The translations under genes and the position numbers were made by a program. A DNA stretch of 64,000 nucleotides. Origin: G963720475 sp963720475. Its GTDB lineage: Bacteria > Actinomycetota > Thermoleophilia > Solirubrobacterales > Thermoleophilaceae. The notes beneath the pieces are model-generated. The model had not been told where the DNA came from and did not search any database. It saw only the letters and a program-made list of their open reading frames with translations. The stretch covers positions 434,001 through 498,000 of the forward strand of contig OY970394.1 in NCBI GenBank assembly GCA_963720475.1, in the 5' to 3' direction. Of the stretch, positions 36,691 through 45,823 are shown piece by piece. The first letter of the stretch is position 1; every line of letters starts with the position of its first letter.

Positions 36691-37371
36691 GTGAGCGACG
36701 ATCCGCTGCGCTCGAAGCGCATCGCCCCCTCGATCCTCTCGGCCGACTTCGCGCGTCTCGGTGAGCAGATCGCAGCGGTGATGGACGCCGGCGCCCGCGT
36801 GATCCACGTGGACGTGATGGACGGCCATTTCGTCCCCCCGATCACGATCGGCCCGCTGATCGTCTCGTCGATCGAGGAGCAGGTCCACGACGCCGGCGGC
36901 TGGGTCGACGTCCACCTGATGATCGAGCGGCCGGAGCACCAGGTCGCCGACTTCGCCAAGGCGGGGGCCGATTCGATCACGATCCACCAGGAGGCGACGC
37001 CGCACGTCAACTACGCGCTCAAGGCGGTGCGGGAGGCCGGCTGCAAGGCGGGCCTCGCCCTCACGCCGGCGACGCCGCCCGAGGCCGCCGTCGAAGTGCT
37101 CGACGAGCTCGACCTGCTGCTCTGCATGACCGTCAACCCCGGCTGGGGTGGCCAGGCGTACATCCCCCACTCGACCGCGAAGATCGCCCGCCTGCGGGAG
37201 TTGCTGCCGGACTCGGTCGCGCTCGAGGTAGACGGCGGGATCGACGCAGACACCGCTCCCGGCGCGGCCGATGCCGGCGCAAACCTCTTCGTCGCCGGCT
37301 CACACGTGTTCGGCGCCGATGATCCCGTCGCGGCCTACCGCGGGCTCGTCGCGGCCGTCGGCGCGGAGTAG
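36691..37371 (+). CDS. rpe: Ribulose-phosphate 3-epimerase
   Basis: A 226-residue TIM-barrel enzyme of the pentose phosphate pathway that interconverts ribulose 5-phosphate and xylulose 5-phosphate. The diagnostic segments are APSILSADFARLGEQI, the metal-binding VIHVDVMDGHFVPP, MTVNPGWGGQ and LEVDGGI with the second catalytic Asp. GTG start at 36691. Confidence 0.96.
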   Translation: MSDDPLRSKRIAPSILSADFARLGEQIAAVMDAGARVIHVDVMDGHFVPPITIGPLIVSSIEEQVHDAGGWVDVHLMIERPEHQVADFAKAGADSITIHQEATPHVNYALKAVREAGCKAGLALTPATPPEAAVEVLDELDLLLCMTVNPGWGGQAYIPHSTAKIARLRELLPDSVALEVDGGIDADTAPGAADAGANLFVAGSHVFGADDPVAAYRGLVAAVGAE

Positions 37372-37380
37372 CCGTCTGCC

Positions 37381-39915
37381 TTACGCAGCTGCTGGAATCT
37401 CTTCGACCGGGTGCGGCCGGGCGATGTGGAAGCCCTGGGCGTAGTCCACGCCTTCGAGGCGCAGCAGGTCGAGCGTCTCCTCGTTCTCGACGAACTCGGC
37501 GACAGTCTTCTTGCCCAGCCCGCGGGCGACGTCCACGACGGCCTTGACGACGAGCTGGTCCTCCTTGCCGCTCGGCAGGTCGCGCACGAACGCGCCGTCG
37601 ATCTTCAGCGTGTCGAACGGGAGCTGCTTGAGGTAGTAGAAGGAGGCGAAGCCGGCGCCGAAATCGTCGAGCGCAAAGCCGCAACCGAGCTCGCGCAGCC
37701 GCTCGGCCAGCTGGCGCGCGCGGGCGATGTTGGTGATCGCCGCCGTCTCGGTCACCTCGAACGAGAGTTGGCTGGCTTTGGCGCCGTTCGCTTCGAGCTC
37801 GCGCTCGATCATGTCCGGGAGCATCTGGTCCTCGAGTGATTGGGCGGAGAGGTTGACGTTCAAGCTCAGGCCCTTGTCGGCGGCGAGCGCGATCGCCCGC
37901 TTCATCACGTGGCGGTCCACCTCCTGAATCAGCCCGTAGCGCTCGGCTGCGGGAAGGAACGCCCCCGGCGGGATCAGCTCGTCGTTCTCACCGAGCATCC
38001 GCAGCAGAACCTCGTAACGGTCGACCTCGTCGTGTTCGAGGTTGAGCAGCGGCTGGACGTGGAGGACGAAGCGGTCGCGCTCGAGCGCCTCGCGGATGTG
38101 GTGCGCGGCGTCGACCCGCTCGGTCCGCCGCTGTTTGGTCCCGATCTGGTAGAGCGACCAGCGATCGCGCCCGGCCTCCTTCGCCTCGTAGAGCGCCCGG
38201 TCGGCCTCGAGCATCAGCTCGTCTGCACTGACCTCGCGATAGCCGTCGAACGCGGACACGCCGATGCTCGCGGACCCCCGCAGGCTCTGGCTGTCCACCA
38301 TCATCAGCGCCTCGCGCAGCCGCTTGACGAGCTTGCCGGCGACGATCACCGCCTCCTGGGTGTCGGTCTCCGGCAGCAGTACCGCGAACTCGTCGCCGCC
38401 GAGGCGGCCGATCGTGTCGGTCTGGCGCAGGGTGCGCTCGAGCACGCGCGTGACGTTCTTCAGCACCGCGTCCCCCGCGGTGTGCCCCAGCGTGTCGTTG
38501 GTCTTCTTGAAGTTGTCGAGGTCGATCGTCAGCAGGCCGCACGGGCGGTGGTAGCGGCTCACGTGCGCGACGTGGCGCTCGAGCTCCTCCGCAAACCGGC
38601 GGCGGTTGAGCAGGCCGGTGAGACCGTCGTGGTCGGCCAGGTACTGGAGCTTCTCGTCGGCTCGCCTGCGTGCGCTGATGTCCGACTGGACCGACACGTA
38701 CACGGGGCCGTGCTCGGCATGCTCGAAGCGCGAGATGTTCGCCTGGCTCCAGAAACGAGTCCCGTTCTTACGGACGTTCTCGACCTCGCCGCTCCACGAG
38801 CCGTGCTGCTCGATTGCCTCCTGGAACTCGCGCGCGGCCTCTTCCGACTCCGGTGAGCCGTCGGTGAGCGTTGTGAGCGGGCTCGCCGGCTTGCCGATCA
38901 GCTCGCCGAGCTCGTAGCCGAACATCTGCTCGAACTTGCGGTTCGCGTAGACGACGACCTCGTCGCGGGCGCGCGTGAGGCAAACCCCCTCGGCCATGTT
39001 CGCGGTGATCTCGCCCTGAAGCCTGAGCGCCTCTTCCTGGCGGCGGCGCGCGGTGATGTCCTGGACCTGCACGACCCAGTAGAGCGGTCGCTCGTGCTCG
39101 TCGCGCACGACGGCCCCGTGCGCCATCGCCCATACCACCGCCCCGTCCGGCCGCCGGTAGCGCTTCTCAGTGGCAGCCGTTGCGATCTCCCCCGCGAGCA
39201 GGCGCTCGCCCTGCTCGTTGCTATGCCCGACGTCGTCTGGGTGGGTGAACTCGCGCCAGCTTCGGCCGAGAAGTTCCTCCTCGGAGCGGTCGAGGATCTC
39301 GCACAGGGCCGTGTTGACCCTCACGTAGAGCCCTTCGAGGTCGACGATCGCCATGCCCACGGCCGTGTGCTGGAAAGCGGTCCGGAAGCGCGCCTCTGCG
39401 TCGGTTGCCGCCTGCTCGGTCTCCTGCAGCTCGGTGATGTCCTGGCAGGTGCCCCGCATCCCGACCGCGTTGCCCGCGCCATCGTTGAGCACCTCGCCGC
39501 GCGACTGGACGGTCACCACCGATCCGTCGGGGCGGACCACGCGGCGGCGGAAGGAGAAGCTCTCGCCGCTTTCGAGCGCCGCCTGGATCTGCGTCTGGGT
39601 CATCGCGCGGTCGTCAGGATGGACGTGCTCGATGAAGGCCTCGAAGCTGGCGTCGAACTTGCGCGGGTCGAGCCCGTACATGCGGTAGAGCTCGTCGGAC
39701 CAGATGAGCTCGTCGCGGGCGATGTCCCACTGCCAGCTGCCGATGTGGGCGGCGCGCTGAGCCTCCTCTAGACGTGCGACGGCTTCCTCGGCCGACAGCA
39801 GCGCGCTGTCGCGGTGCCGGCGAGACGACTTCGTGACGCGCGACGCCCGGCGCGCCAGGCGCTTGCCGATCGGGCGATTGCCGCCGGTGGGTAGCGTGCT
39901 CGTGTCGGGGTCCAC
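37381..39915 (-). CDS. PAS-PAS-PAS-GGDEF-EAL cyclic-di-GMP signalling protein
   Basis: An 844-residue cytoplasmic protein with no membrane helices. Three PAS domains occupy about 45-165, 170-290 and 300-415; the GGDEF domain is at about 425-585 with RLGGDEFAVLLP; the EAL domain is at about 600-840. The EAL signature is EVLLR, and the metal and catalytic residues appear intact (NLSAQSL, FEVTETA, DDFGAGF, LKIDG, VAEFVEN), so both synthesis and hydrolysis of c-di-GMP are possible. GTG start at 39915, divergent from acs. Confidence 0.95.
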   Translation of the reverse strand: MDPDTSTLPTGGNRPIGKRLARRASRVTKSSRRHRDSALLSAEEAVARLEEAQRAAHIGSWQWDIARDELIWSDELYRMYGLDPRKFDASFEAFIEHVHPDDRAMTQTQIQAALESGESFSFRRRVVRPDGSVVTVQSRGEVLNDGAGNAVGMRGTCQDITELQETEQAATDAEARFRTAFQHTAVGMAIVDLEGLYVRVNTALCEILDRSEEELLGRSWREFTHPDDVGHSNEQGERLLAGEIATAATEKRYRRPDGAVVWAMAHGAVVRDEHERPLYWVVQVQDITARRRQEEALRLQGEITANMAEGVCLTRARDEVVVYANRKFEQMFGYELGELIGKPASPLTTLTDGSPESEEAAREFQEAIEQHGSWSGEVENVRKNGTRFWSQANISRFEHAEHGPVYVSVQSDISARRRADEKLQYLADHDGLTGLLNRRRFAEELERHVAHVSRYHRPCGLLTIDLDNFKKTNDTLGHTAGDAVLKNVTRVLERTLRQTDTIGRLGGDEFAVLLPETDTQEAVIVAGKLVKRLREALMMVDSQSLRGSASIGVSAFDGYREVSADELMLEADRALYEAKEAGRDRWSLYQIGTKQRRTERVDAAHHIREALERDRFVLHVQPLLNLEHDEVDRYEVLLRMLGENDELIPPGAFLPAAERYGLIQEVDRHVMKRAIALAADKGLSLNVNLSAQSLEDQMLPDMIERELEANGAKASQLSFEVTETAAITNIARARQLAERLRELGCGFALDDFGAGFASFYYLKQLPFDTLKIDGAFVRDLPSGKEDQLVVKAVVDVARGLGKKTVAEFVENEETLDLLRLEGVDYAQGFHIARPHPVEEIPAAA

Positions 39916-39966
39916 GATCTGCCTTTAGCTTCGGCTTAGGAGCCTGGACGCTTTAGCGATGGCGAC

Positions 39967-39972
39967 TAGGAT
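39967..39972 (+). promoter_or_regulatory. Putative -10 box (TAGGAT) of acs
   Basis: TAGGAT ends eight bases before the GTG of acs, with no ribosome binding site between, as expected for a leaderless mRNA. Confidence 0.5.
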
Positions 39973-39980
39973 CTCCGTCC

Positions 39981-41945
39981 GTGGCGGAGGAGAAGGACCT
40001 CGAGGTACTGCTCGGCGACGAAGAGCGCTTTCCGCCGCCGCCGGATTTCGCTGCTCAGGCCAATGTTTCGGACGCGGACGTGTACGGCGAGGCCGAGGCC
40101 GACCCCCAGGCCTGGTGGGCGAAGTGGGCGCGAGAGCTCGATTGGTTCGAGCCGTTCGAGTCGGTGCTCGAGTGGGACGCGCCGTGGGCGAAGTGGTTCG
40201 CCGACGGCAAGCTGAACGCCTCGCACAACTGCCTCGACCGCCATGTCGACGCTGGTCGCGGCGACAAGGTCGCCTACCACTGGGTCGCCGAGGAGGGCGA
40301 GCCGCGCGACGTCACCTACGCGGAGTTGCTCGCGGAGACGAAGCGCTTCGCCAACGTCCTGCGCTCGTTGGGGGTGGGCAAGGGCGACGTCGTCGGGATC
40401 TACATGCCGATGCTGCCGGAGACCCCGGCCGCGATGCTCGCCTGCGCGCGGATCGGCGCCACCCACAACGTCGTCTTCGGCGGATTCTCCGTCCAGTCGG
40501 TCAAGGAGCGGATGGAGGTATCCGAGGCGAAGGTGCTCGTCACGGCGAACGTGAGCCTGCGCCGCGGGAAGCCAATCCCGATGAAGGAGCAGGTGGACGG
40601 GATCCTCTCCGAGCTGCCGCAGCTCGACCACTGCGTCGTCGTCCGCCGCTCGGCCGACCAGGAAACGCCGATGACCGACGGCCGCGACGTCTGGTGGGAC
40701 GAGGCCTGCGGCGACGCAGACGACGAGTGTCCGGCCGAGCCGCTCGACGCCGAGCACCCGCTCTACATCCTCTACACCTCCGGCTCGACGGCGAAGCCGA
40801 AGGGCATCCTCCACACGACGGGCGGCTACCTCACCGGCGTGAGCGCGACCCACAAGCTCGTCTTCGACCTCAAGCCCGAGTCCGACGTCTACTGGTGCGC
40901 CGCCGACGTCGGCTGGGTCACCGGGCACTCCTACATCGTCTACGGGCCGCTCGCCAACGGCGCCACGTCGGTGCTCTACGAGGGCGCGCCCGATTACCCC
41001 GACAAGGACCGCTGGTGGCAGATCGTCGAGGACTACGGCGTCACGATCCTCTACACCGCCCCGACGGCGATCCGCGCATGCATCAAGTGGGGCCGCGAGC
41101 ACCCCGAGAAGCACGACCTCTCGACCCTGCGCCTGCTCGGGTCGGTCGGCGAACCGATCAACCCGCGCGCGTGGCTCTGGTACCACGAGGTGATCGGCGG
41201 CGGTCGCTGCCCGATCGTGGACACCTGGTGGCAGACCGAGACCGGCCAGATCATGATCACGCCGCTGCCGGGGATCACCGAGACGAAACCCGGATCGGCG
41301 ACACGGCCGTTTCCCGGCGTCAGCGCCGCGGTTGTGAACAAGGACGGCGAGATCGTCGAGGAGGGCGGCGGCTTTCTCACCCTGCGCCGGCCCTGGCCGG
41401 GGATGGCGCGGACGCTCTTCAGGGAGCCGGATCGCTACGTCGAGACCTACTGGTCGAAATGGGGCAAGGACGTCTACGTCGTCGGCGACGCGGCAAAGGT
41501 GGACGCCGACGGCTACTTCTGGGTCGTCGGCCGCACGGACGACGTGATCAACGTCTCAGGCCACCGGATGTCCACGATGGAGATCGAGTCCGCGATCGTC
41601 TCGCACGAGCGGGTCGCCGAGGCGGCCTGCATCGGCCAGGCGGACGAGCAGACCGGCCAGGCGATCGCCGCGTTCGTGACGCTCGAGGGCGGCGGCGACC
41701 CCCCGGACTCCTTCGACGACGAGATCCGCGCTCACGTCGCCGAGAAGATCGGCAAGCTCGCGCGCCCGCAGCGGATCATCTACGCCGATGATCTGCCGAA
41801 GACCCGCTCCGGCAAGATCATGCGGCGCCTGCTGAAGGACATCGCGGAGGGCCGCGAGCTCGGCGACGTCACCACCCTCCGCGACCCGGCCGTCACCGAG
41901 CTGATCAAAGACAAGGTCGCGGCAGGAGCGACGGACGAGGACTAG
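39981..41945 (+). CDS. acs: Acetyl-CoA synthetase
   Basis: A 654-residue AMP-forming ligase, the usual length, that activates acetate to acetyl-CoA. The adenylate-forming motif YTSGSTAKPKG is near 262, DTWWQTETGQIM lies near 415, and KTRSGKIMRR near 613 carries the lysine that is acetylated in this family. GTG start at 39981. Confidence 0.96.
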   Translation: MAEEKDLEVLLGDEERFPPPPDFAAQANVSDADVYGEAEADPQAWWAKWARELDWFEPFESVLEWDAPWAKWFADGKLNASHNCLDRHVDAGRGDKVAYHWVAEEGEPRDVTYAELLAETKRFANVLRSLGVGKGDVVGIYMPMLPETPAAMLACARIGATHNVVFGGFSVQSVKERMEVSEAKVLVTANVSLRRGKPIPMKEQVDGILSELPQLDHCVVVRRSADQETPMTDGRDVWWDEACGDADDECPAEPLDAEHPLYILYTSGSTAKPKGILHTTGGYLTGVSATHKLVFDLKPESDVYWCAADVGWVTGHSYIVYGPLANGATSVLYEGAPDYPDKDRWWQIVEDYGVTILYTAPTAIRACIKWGREHPEKHDLSTLRLLGSVGEPINPRAWLWYHEVIGGGRCPIVDTWWQTETGQIMITPLPGITETKPGSATRPFPGVSAAVVNKDGEIVEEGGGFLTLRRPWPGMARTLFREPDRYVETYWSKWGKDVYVVGDAAKVDADGYFWVVGRTDDVINVSGHRMSTMEIESAIVSHERVAEAACIGQADEQTGQAIAAFVTLEGGGDPPDSFDDEIRAHVAEKIGKLARPQRIIYADDLPKTRSGKIMRRLLKDIAEGRELGDVTTLRDPAVTELIKDKVAAGATDED

Positions 41946-41948
41946 AGT

Positions 41949-42974
41949 TCAGGCGGGCACCGCTGCGGCACCGGCGTGCTCGCGCACGAATGCGGCGATC
42001 TGCGGCAGCGTCGTGGGGAGCTGCTCGTGCAGCAGGCCGTGGCCCGCATCATCGAGCACGCGCAGCTCGGCGTTCGGCGGGGTCGCGCGGTCGAACGCGG
42101 TGCGGACGAATTCCGCAGTCGTGACGAGATCGCGCTCGCCGGCCAGGACCAGGACAGGGATCTCGACCTCGGTCCAGTCCCGCATCGGCATGAACTCGTA
42201 GAACGAGGCCATCGTGCGCGCACTGAGCGTCCAGCACCAGATCTTGTCGAGCTCCTCGCTCCAGAACCGGCGCAGCTGGGGGTCGTCGTTCGCCTCGTCC
42301 ACGTTCGCGATCTGCGTGATCGGCAGCGGCGCACGCGGCGCGACGCGTGCCAAACGGCGCAGCAGCGGAACCTTCACGCGCATCGCCGGCTCGTGGAGAA
42401 CCTGCGGGTGGCTGGCCGCGCTGATGCAGACGGCCGCATCCACGTCGGGCTCGCGCGTGAGCGCGAACCATGTGATGATCCCACCGAGGCTATGGCCGGC
42501 GAGCACGACGGGCCCGCCGAAGCGCTCGCGCGCGTAGGCGATCCACATCTCGAGGACGTCGAGCACGACCTCGACCGGCGCATCGCCCCGCGGTCCAGTC
42601 GAAAGACCGTGGCCCGGGCGGTCGACCCCGATCACGTTGAAGCCCTCGGCGCAGAGTGCGGCGAGGGCGGGCGAGTACGGCCGGGCGTGGCCGCCGATTC
42701 CCGGTGAGAACACGATCGAGGGGGCCGAGTCAGCGTCGGCCGAGTGGACCTCGGCGTGGATGTCACCGGCCCGGAAGGGCAAAAAGACGTGCTCGGCCCT
42801 CTCGATCGCAGTGTCGAAAGCCTCGGGTCCGCCGGTTCCATCGCGGACTCCGGGGATCTGCTCGCACCAGGCGCGCGGAGCTCGGTCACCGGCGCGAGCG
42901 CCGTCTCGGCGACCTCCCGCCGCCGGACGGGTCCCCCCGGGCGCAGCGATCGGGCGACCGTGCTGGACGAGCAT
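41949..42974 (-). CDS. Alpha/beta hydrolase (uncertain N-terminus)
   Basis: The hydrolase core runs from about residue 70: oxyanion region SPGIGGHARPYSP, nucleophile elbow AGHSLGG, acid in LAGERDLV and His in DDAGHGLLHE. The N-terminal 65 codons are not hydrolase-like and are in frame with the end of the epimerase at 42886-43881 once that gene is corrected by one base. The true start may be nearer 42800, for example a TTG at 42783, or the two may be fused. Substrate unknown. Confidence 0.7.
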   Translation of the reverse strand: MLVQHGRPIAAPGGTRPAAGGRRDGARAGDRAPRAWCEQIPGVRDGTGGPEAFDTAIERAEHVFLPFRAGDIHAEVHSADADSAPSIVFSPGIGGHARPYSPALAALCAEGFNVIGVDRPGHGLSTGPRGDAPVEVVLDVLEMWIAYARERFGGPVVLAGHSLGGIITWFALTREPDVDAAVCISAASHPQVLHEPAMRVKVPLLRRLARVAPRAPLPITQIANVDEANDDPQLRRFWSEELDKIWCWTLSARTMASFYEFMPMRDWTEVEIPVLVLAGERDLVTTAEFVRTAFDRATPPNAELRVLDDAGHGLLHEQLPTTLPQIAAFVREHAGAAAVPA

Positions 42975-43881
42975 GATCTGCGGCGCCTCGGCGCTCGTAA
43001 AGCGCGGCTCCCAGCCCGTCTCGGCGCGCAGCTTCGCCGAGCGTGGTCACCGGCTGGCCGGGCACGACCCATCGGGACGAAACCGGACTCACCCGTGCGC
43101 GAAAAAGGACGTCCGCCGCTGCGCTCGCAAAGCCGAGAGGGACCTCGGCCACGCGCTGCCCATGGACGCCCGCGACCTCGTCCAGATCGAGCCAGTCCTC
43201 GGTCGCGACGTTGAACGGCCCCGGATGGTCGGCAGTGATCATCCGATGGAACGCGTCGGCGAGGTCGTCCTGGTGGACGAACTGGAACCCGCCGGCGAAC
43301 CCGCGCGGCATCACCGTCGCGGGCGAGGTGAACTGCTTGACGCCCTCGTTCGAGAAGTCCGGGCCGACGATGAACCCGGGCCGCAGGCGGGTGATCGTCA
43401 AGCCGGAGTCGGGGTGGCGGCGCTCCCACCACTCGACGAAGTGCTCGACCTCGGCCTTGTCGTAGAAGTAGTACTTGCCGGGGTTCCCGCGCGGGAAGGT
43501 CTCCTCGGTGACCGGCTTCGGCAGGTCGGCGTGACCGCCGTACGCCGAGTCGCTCGATGCGATCACGAGCCGCTCGACGCCCGCCGAGTGCGCGGCGGTG
43601 AGCACGTTGCGCGAGCCGTTGATGTTGACGTCGTGGATCCGCGCCTTGTCGGGGATCTCCTCGACGATGAAGGCGAGGTGGACGACCGCCTCGCAGCCGG
43701 CGAACAGCTCCGCCATCCGCTCGGAGCGGACATCCTCGCGCTCGAAGCGCAGCTTGGAGTGATCGATGCGCGGTTCGCGGAGATCGATCCCGACGACCTC
43801 CTCGACCCCTTGGTCCTCGAACAGACGCGGCAGGATGGCGGTGGCGAAGTCGCTCGCGGCACCGGTGACGGCAACCCTCAT
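42886..43881 (-). CDS. NAD-dependent epimerase/dehydratase (frameshift near C-terminus)
   Basis: An extended SDR with MRVAVTGAASDFATAILPRL at the N-terminus, VVHLAF, the catalytic-type YDKAEVE and GPFNVATEDW. At 43035-43038 one extra base breaks the frame; removing it gives LGKLRAETGWEPRFTSAEAP, the usual C-terminal ending. The corrected frame then has no stop before the hydrolase downstream, so the end given here (42886, uncorrected frame) is provisional. ATG at 43881 is six bases from a TACGCT box, suggesting a leaderless mRNA. Confidence 0.75.
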   Translation of the reverse strand: MRVAVTGAASDFATAILPRLFEDQGVEEVVGIDLREPRIDHSKLRFEREDVRSERMAELFAGCEAVVHLAFIVEEIPDKARIHDVNINGSRNVLTAAHSAGVERLVIASSDSAYGGHADLPKPVTEETFPRGNPGKYYFYDKAEVEHFVEWWERRHPDSGLTITRLRPGFIVGPDFSNEGVKQFTSPATVMPRGFAGGFQFVHQDDLADAFHRMITADHPGPFNVATEDWLDLDEVAGVHGQRVAEVPLGFASAAADVLFRARVSPVSSRWVVPGQPVTTLGEAARRDGLGAALYERRGAADHARPARSPDRCARGDPSGGGRSPRRRSRR

Positions 43882-43887
43882 CGGCCC

Positions 43888-43893
43888 AGCGTA
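43888..43893 (-). promoter_or_regulatory. Putative -10 box (TACGCT) of the epimerase gene
   Basis: TACGCT on the minus strand ends six bases before the ATG at 43881, with no Shine-Dalgarno sequence. Confidence 0.45.
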
Positions 43894-43924
43894 ACCCGCG
43901 CGTCGCGCCGCGGTAGGTCGATCA

Positions 43925-44590
43925 ATGGCCGCCTCGATCGTGCCGGAGCCTGCCCGCCTGAAGCCGCGCCTGCGGGGGGTCTCGCACAAGTGGGCGTTCT
44001 TCGTCTCGCTCGGTACCGGCGCGCTGCTCGTCGCGATCGCCCCGACCGCCGAAGCGCGGCTCGCGACGGCGATCTACGGCGCGTGCATCGCCGCGATGTT
44101 CGGCGCGAGCGCTCTCTACCACCGCGTCGACTGGTCGCCGGACGCTCGGCGCTGGATGCGGCGGCTCGACCACTCGACCATCTTCCTGATGATCGCCGGC
44201 AGCTACACGCCGTTCGCGCTGCTCGTGATGCACGGCACGCTCGCGACGGTCGTTCTATGCGTCGTGTGGGGCGGAGCGCTGCTCGGCATCGTGCTGAAGC
44301 TGGTCTGGATCGACGCCCCGAAATGGCTCGTCGCGATGATCTACGTCGCGCTCGGCTGGGTCGCGATCGCCGCCTTCCCCCAGCTGCTCGACGAGCTCGG
44401 CGTCTTCCCAACCCTCCTGATCGCGCTCGGGGGCGTGCTCTACACCGCCGGCGCCGTGATCTACGCGCTCAAGCGCCCCGATCCCTCGCCGCAGGTCTTC
44501 GGCTACCACGAGATCTTCCACCTGCTCGTGATCGCCGCCGCGGCGGTGCAGTACGCGGTGGTGGGGTTCTACGTCCTGCCGCAGGCGTAG
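43925..44590 (+). CDS. Hemolysin III / TrhA family membrane protein
   Basis: A 221-residue PAQR-type membrane protein with seven helices. Conserved metal-site residues are visible in SALYHR, LDHSTIFLMIAGSYTPF and FGYHEIFHLL. Bacterial members have been linked to membrane fluidity control; the hemolysin name is historical. ATG at 43925, 43 bases from the divergent epimerase start. Confidence 0.93.
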   Translation: MAASIVPEPARLKPRLRGVSHKWAFFVSLGTGALLVAIAPTAEARLATAIYGACIAAMFGASALYHRVDWSPDARRWMRRLDHSTIFLMIAGSYTPFALLVMHGTLATVVLCVVWGGALLGIVLKLVWIDAPKWLVAMIYVALGWVAIAAFPQLLDELGVFPTLLIALGGVLYTAGAVIYALKRPDPSPQVFGYHEIFHLLVIAAAAVQYAVVGFYVLPQA

Positions 44591-44604
44591 GCGGCGGAAC
44601 CTTC

Positions 44605-45561
44605 CTACTTCCTCTGCTTGCGCTTTCGCTTCTTCCGCGAGGCCTTGGCGCGCTCGCTCCGCTTCGGCGCGGGCTCGTCGGGGGGCGCGGGTAGGCCGGC
44701 GCCTTCGCCGGCGGGCTCCGTCGCGACCGCCGGTCCGCCGCCCTGCGCCTCCTCCATCCGCCTGCGCATCTCCGCTGCGGTCGGCCACGGCTCGGCCTCG
44801 CCCGAGTCCCATGCAGGCCCGCGGCCGCCGGGCCAACGGTTGAGGAACAGGAGCCCGAGCGCGGTGAGCCAGAACAGCTGGATGATCTGAGGACCGCCGA
44901 GCAGGGGCAGGACGTAGAGGACTCCGATGATGATCCCGAGGATCCCCATGAAGCGGCTGAGCGTGCCGGCGCGCATCGCGTTCACACCGATCAGGACCAG
45001 CGCGAAGCCGAGCGCGAGGTTGGCGGCGAAGCCGATCCCGCTCAGGACGGCCGAGCTCTCGTCCTTGACGAAGTCGTCCGCGCGCTCCTCCGGGTCGTAG
45101 TCCTTGACGGCGTCGAGGTAGCTCGCCCGCGTCGGTGATCGTGCCGAGCACTGCGCCTGCGACGGCGGCGCGGGCGGCTCCGTGATGAAGCGGTCGGCGA
45201 TGTCGATGCGCTCGACCTGTGTCGCGACCCCGACGACCGCCCCGACGAGCGCTCCGCCGACGAGCAGCACGAGCGCCGCCGAGACGAGCTCCTTGCGCCG
45301 GTACTTCGTCACCCGGTAGAGGAAGCCGAGCGCCACGGCGAGCAACAGCAGCGAGAGCGCCTGAAGCGCCCCGGAGATGATGAAAGCGCCGCTGTGGTCG
45401 TGGGCGGCCTGGAGGAACTCGTCCGCGCCGTCGGGCCGGTCGGGCAGCGCGAGCGGCAGATAGAGCCCGGCGAACACGGTCAGGGCGGCGCCGACGAGCG
45501 CCGCGATCGCGGCGAGACGACCCGCTCGGGCCTCCCACTGGAGCTGCTCCTGGTGCTTCAA
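44605..45561 (-). CDS. Membrane protein of unknown function (compensated frameshifts)
   Basis: About 318 residues with at least five helices and a strongly basic C-terminal tail (ASRKKRKRKQRK). TTG at 45561 is preceded by AGGGGGAG. Between about 45124 and 45195 the protein reads poorly, whereas an adjacent frame gives AARAAVAGAVLGTITDAG, a sequence typical of this type of helix pair. One extra base at 45124 and an opposite shift upstream would explain it. No family assigned; last gene of a minus-strand run from 47436. Confidence 0.6.
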   Translation of the reverse strand: MKHQEQLQWEARAGRLAAIAALVGAALTVFAGLYLPLALPDRPDGADEFLQAAHDHSGAFIISGALQALSLLLLAVALGFLYRVTKYRRKELVSAALVLLVGGALVGAVVGVATQVERIDIADRFITEPPAPPSQAQCSARSPTRASYLDAVKDYDPEERADDFVKDESSAVLSGIGFAANLALGFALVLIGVNAMRAGTLSRFMGILGIIIGVLYVLPLLGGPQIIQLFWLTALGLLFLNRWPGGRGPAWDSGEAEPWPTAAEMRRRMEEAQGGGPAVATEPAGEGAGLPAPPDEPAPKRSERAKASRKKRKRKQRK

Positions 45562-45574
45562 AGGCTCCCCCTGG

Positions 45575-45796
45575 TCACTCGGCGGCAGGCGGCTTGGCGC
45601 CGCCCGAGCCGACCCGCCTCGCGCCTGAGTGCTCGAGGCTTGCCACCGGCGGCACGTAGCCAAGGTCCTCGCGCTCGACGATCCGCGAGACGCGGTCGCC
45701 GACCGTCAGCAGCACGTCGAGCGCGGGCGCCATCAGCTTGATGAGCGCCTCGAAGCGCTCGCGGTTACGCACCTGATCAGGGGTGGGCGGCGGCAT
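45575..45796 (-). CDS. Small conserved-looking protein, unknown
   Basis: A 73-residue soluble protein with a helical core (FEALIKLMAPALDVLLTVGDRVSRIVE) and a Pro/Ala/Gly-rich tail. ATG at 45796. It sits 13 bases before the membrane protein gene and after the hydrolase gene, so it is probably in the same operon. No function can be given. Confidence 0.6.
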   Translation of the reverse strand: MPPPTPDQVRNRERFEALIKLMAPALDVLLTVGDRVSRIVEREDLGYVPPVASLEHSGARRVGSGGAKPPAAE

Positions 45797-45823
45797 CGGC
45801 TCGGCGGTCAGTCTAGAGATTGC

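Noticed and set aside
37381..39915. Degenerate EAL domain
   Set aside because: The signature reads EVLLR, but all other metal and catalytic residues appear present; EVLLR occurs in active enzymes.
43925..44590. Hemolysin toxin
   Set aside because: The PAQR/TrhA family name is historical; the sequence is a seven-helix housekeeping-type membrane protein.
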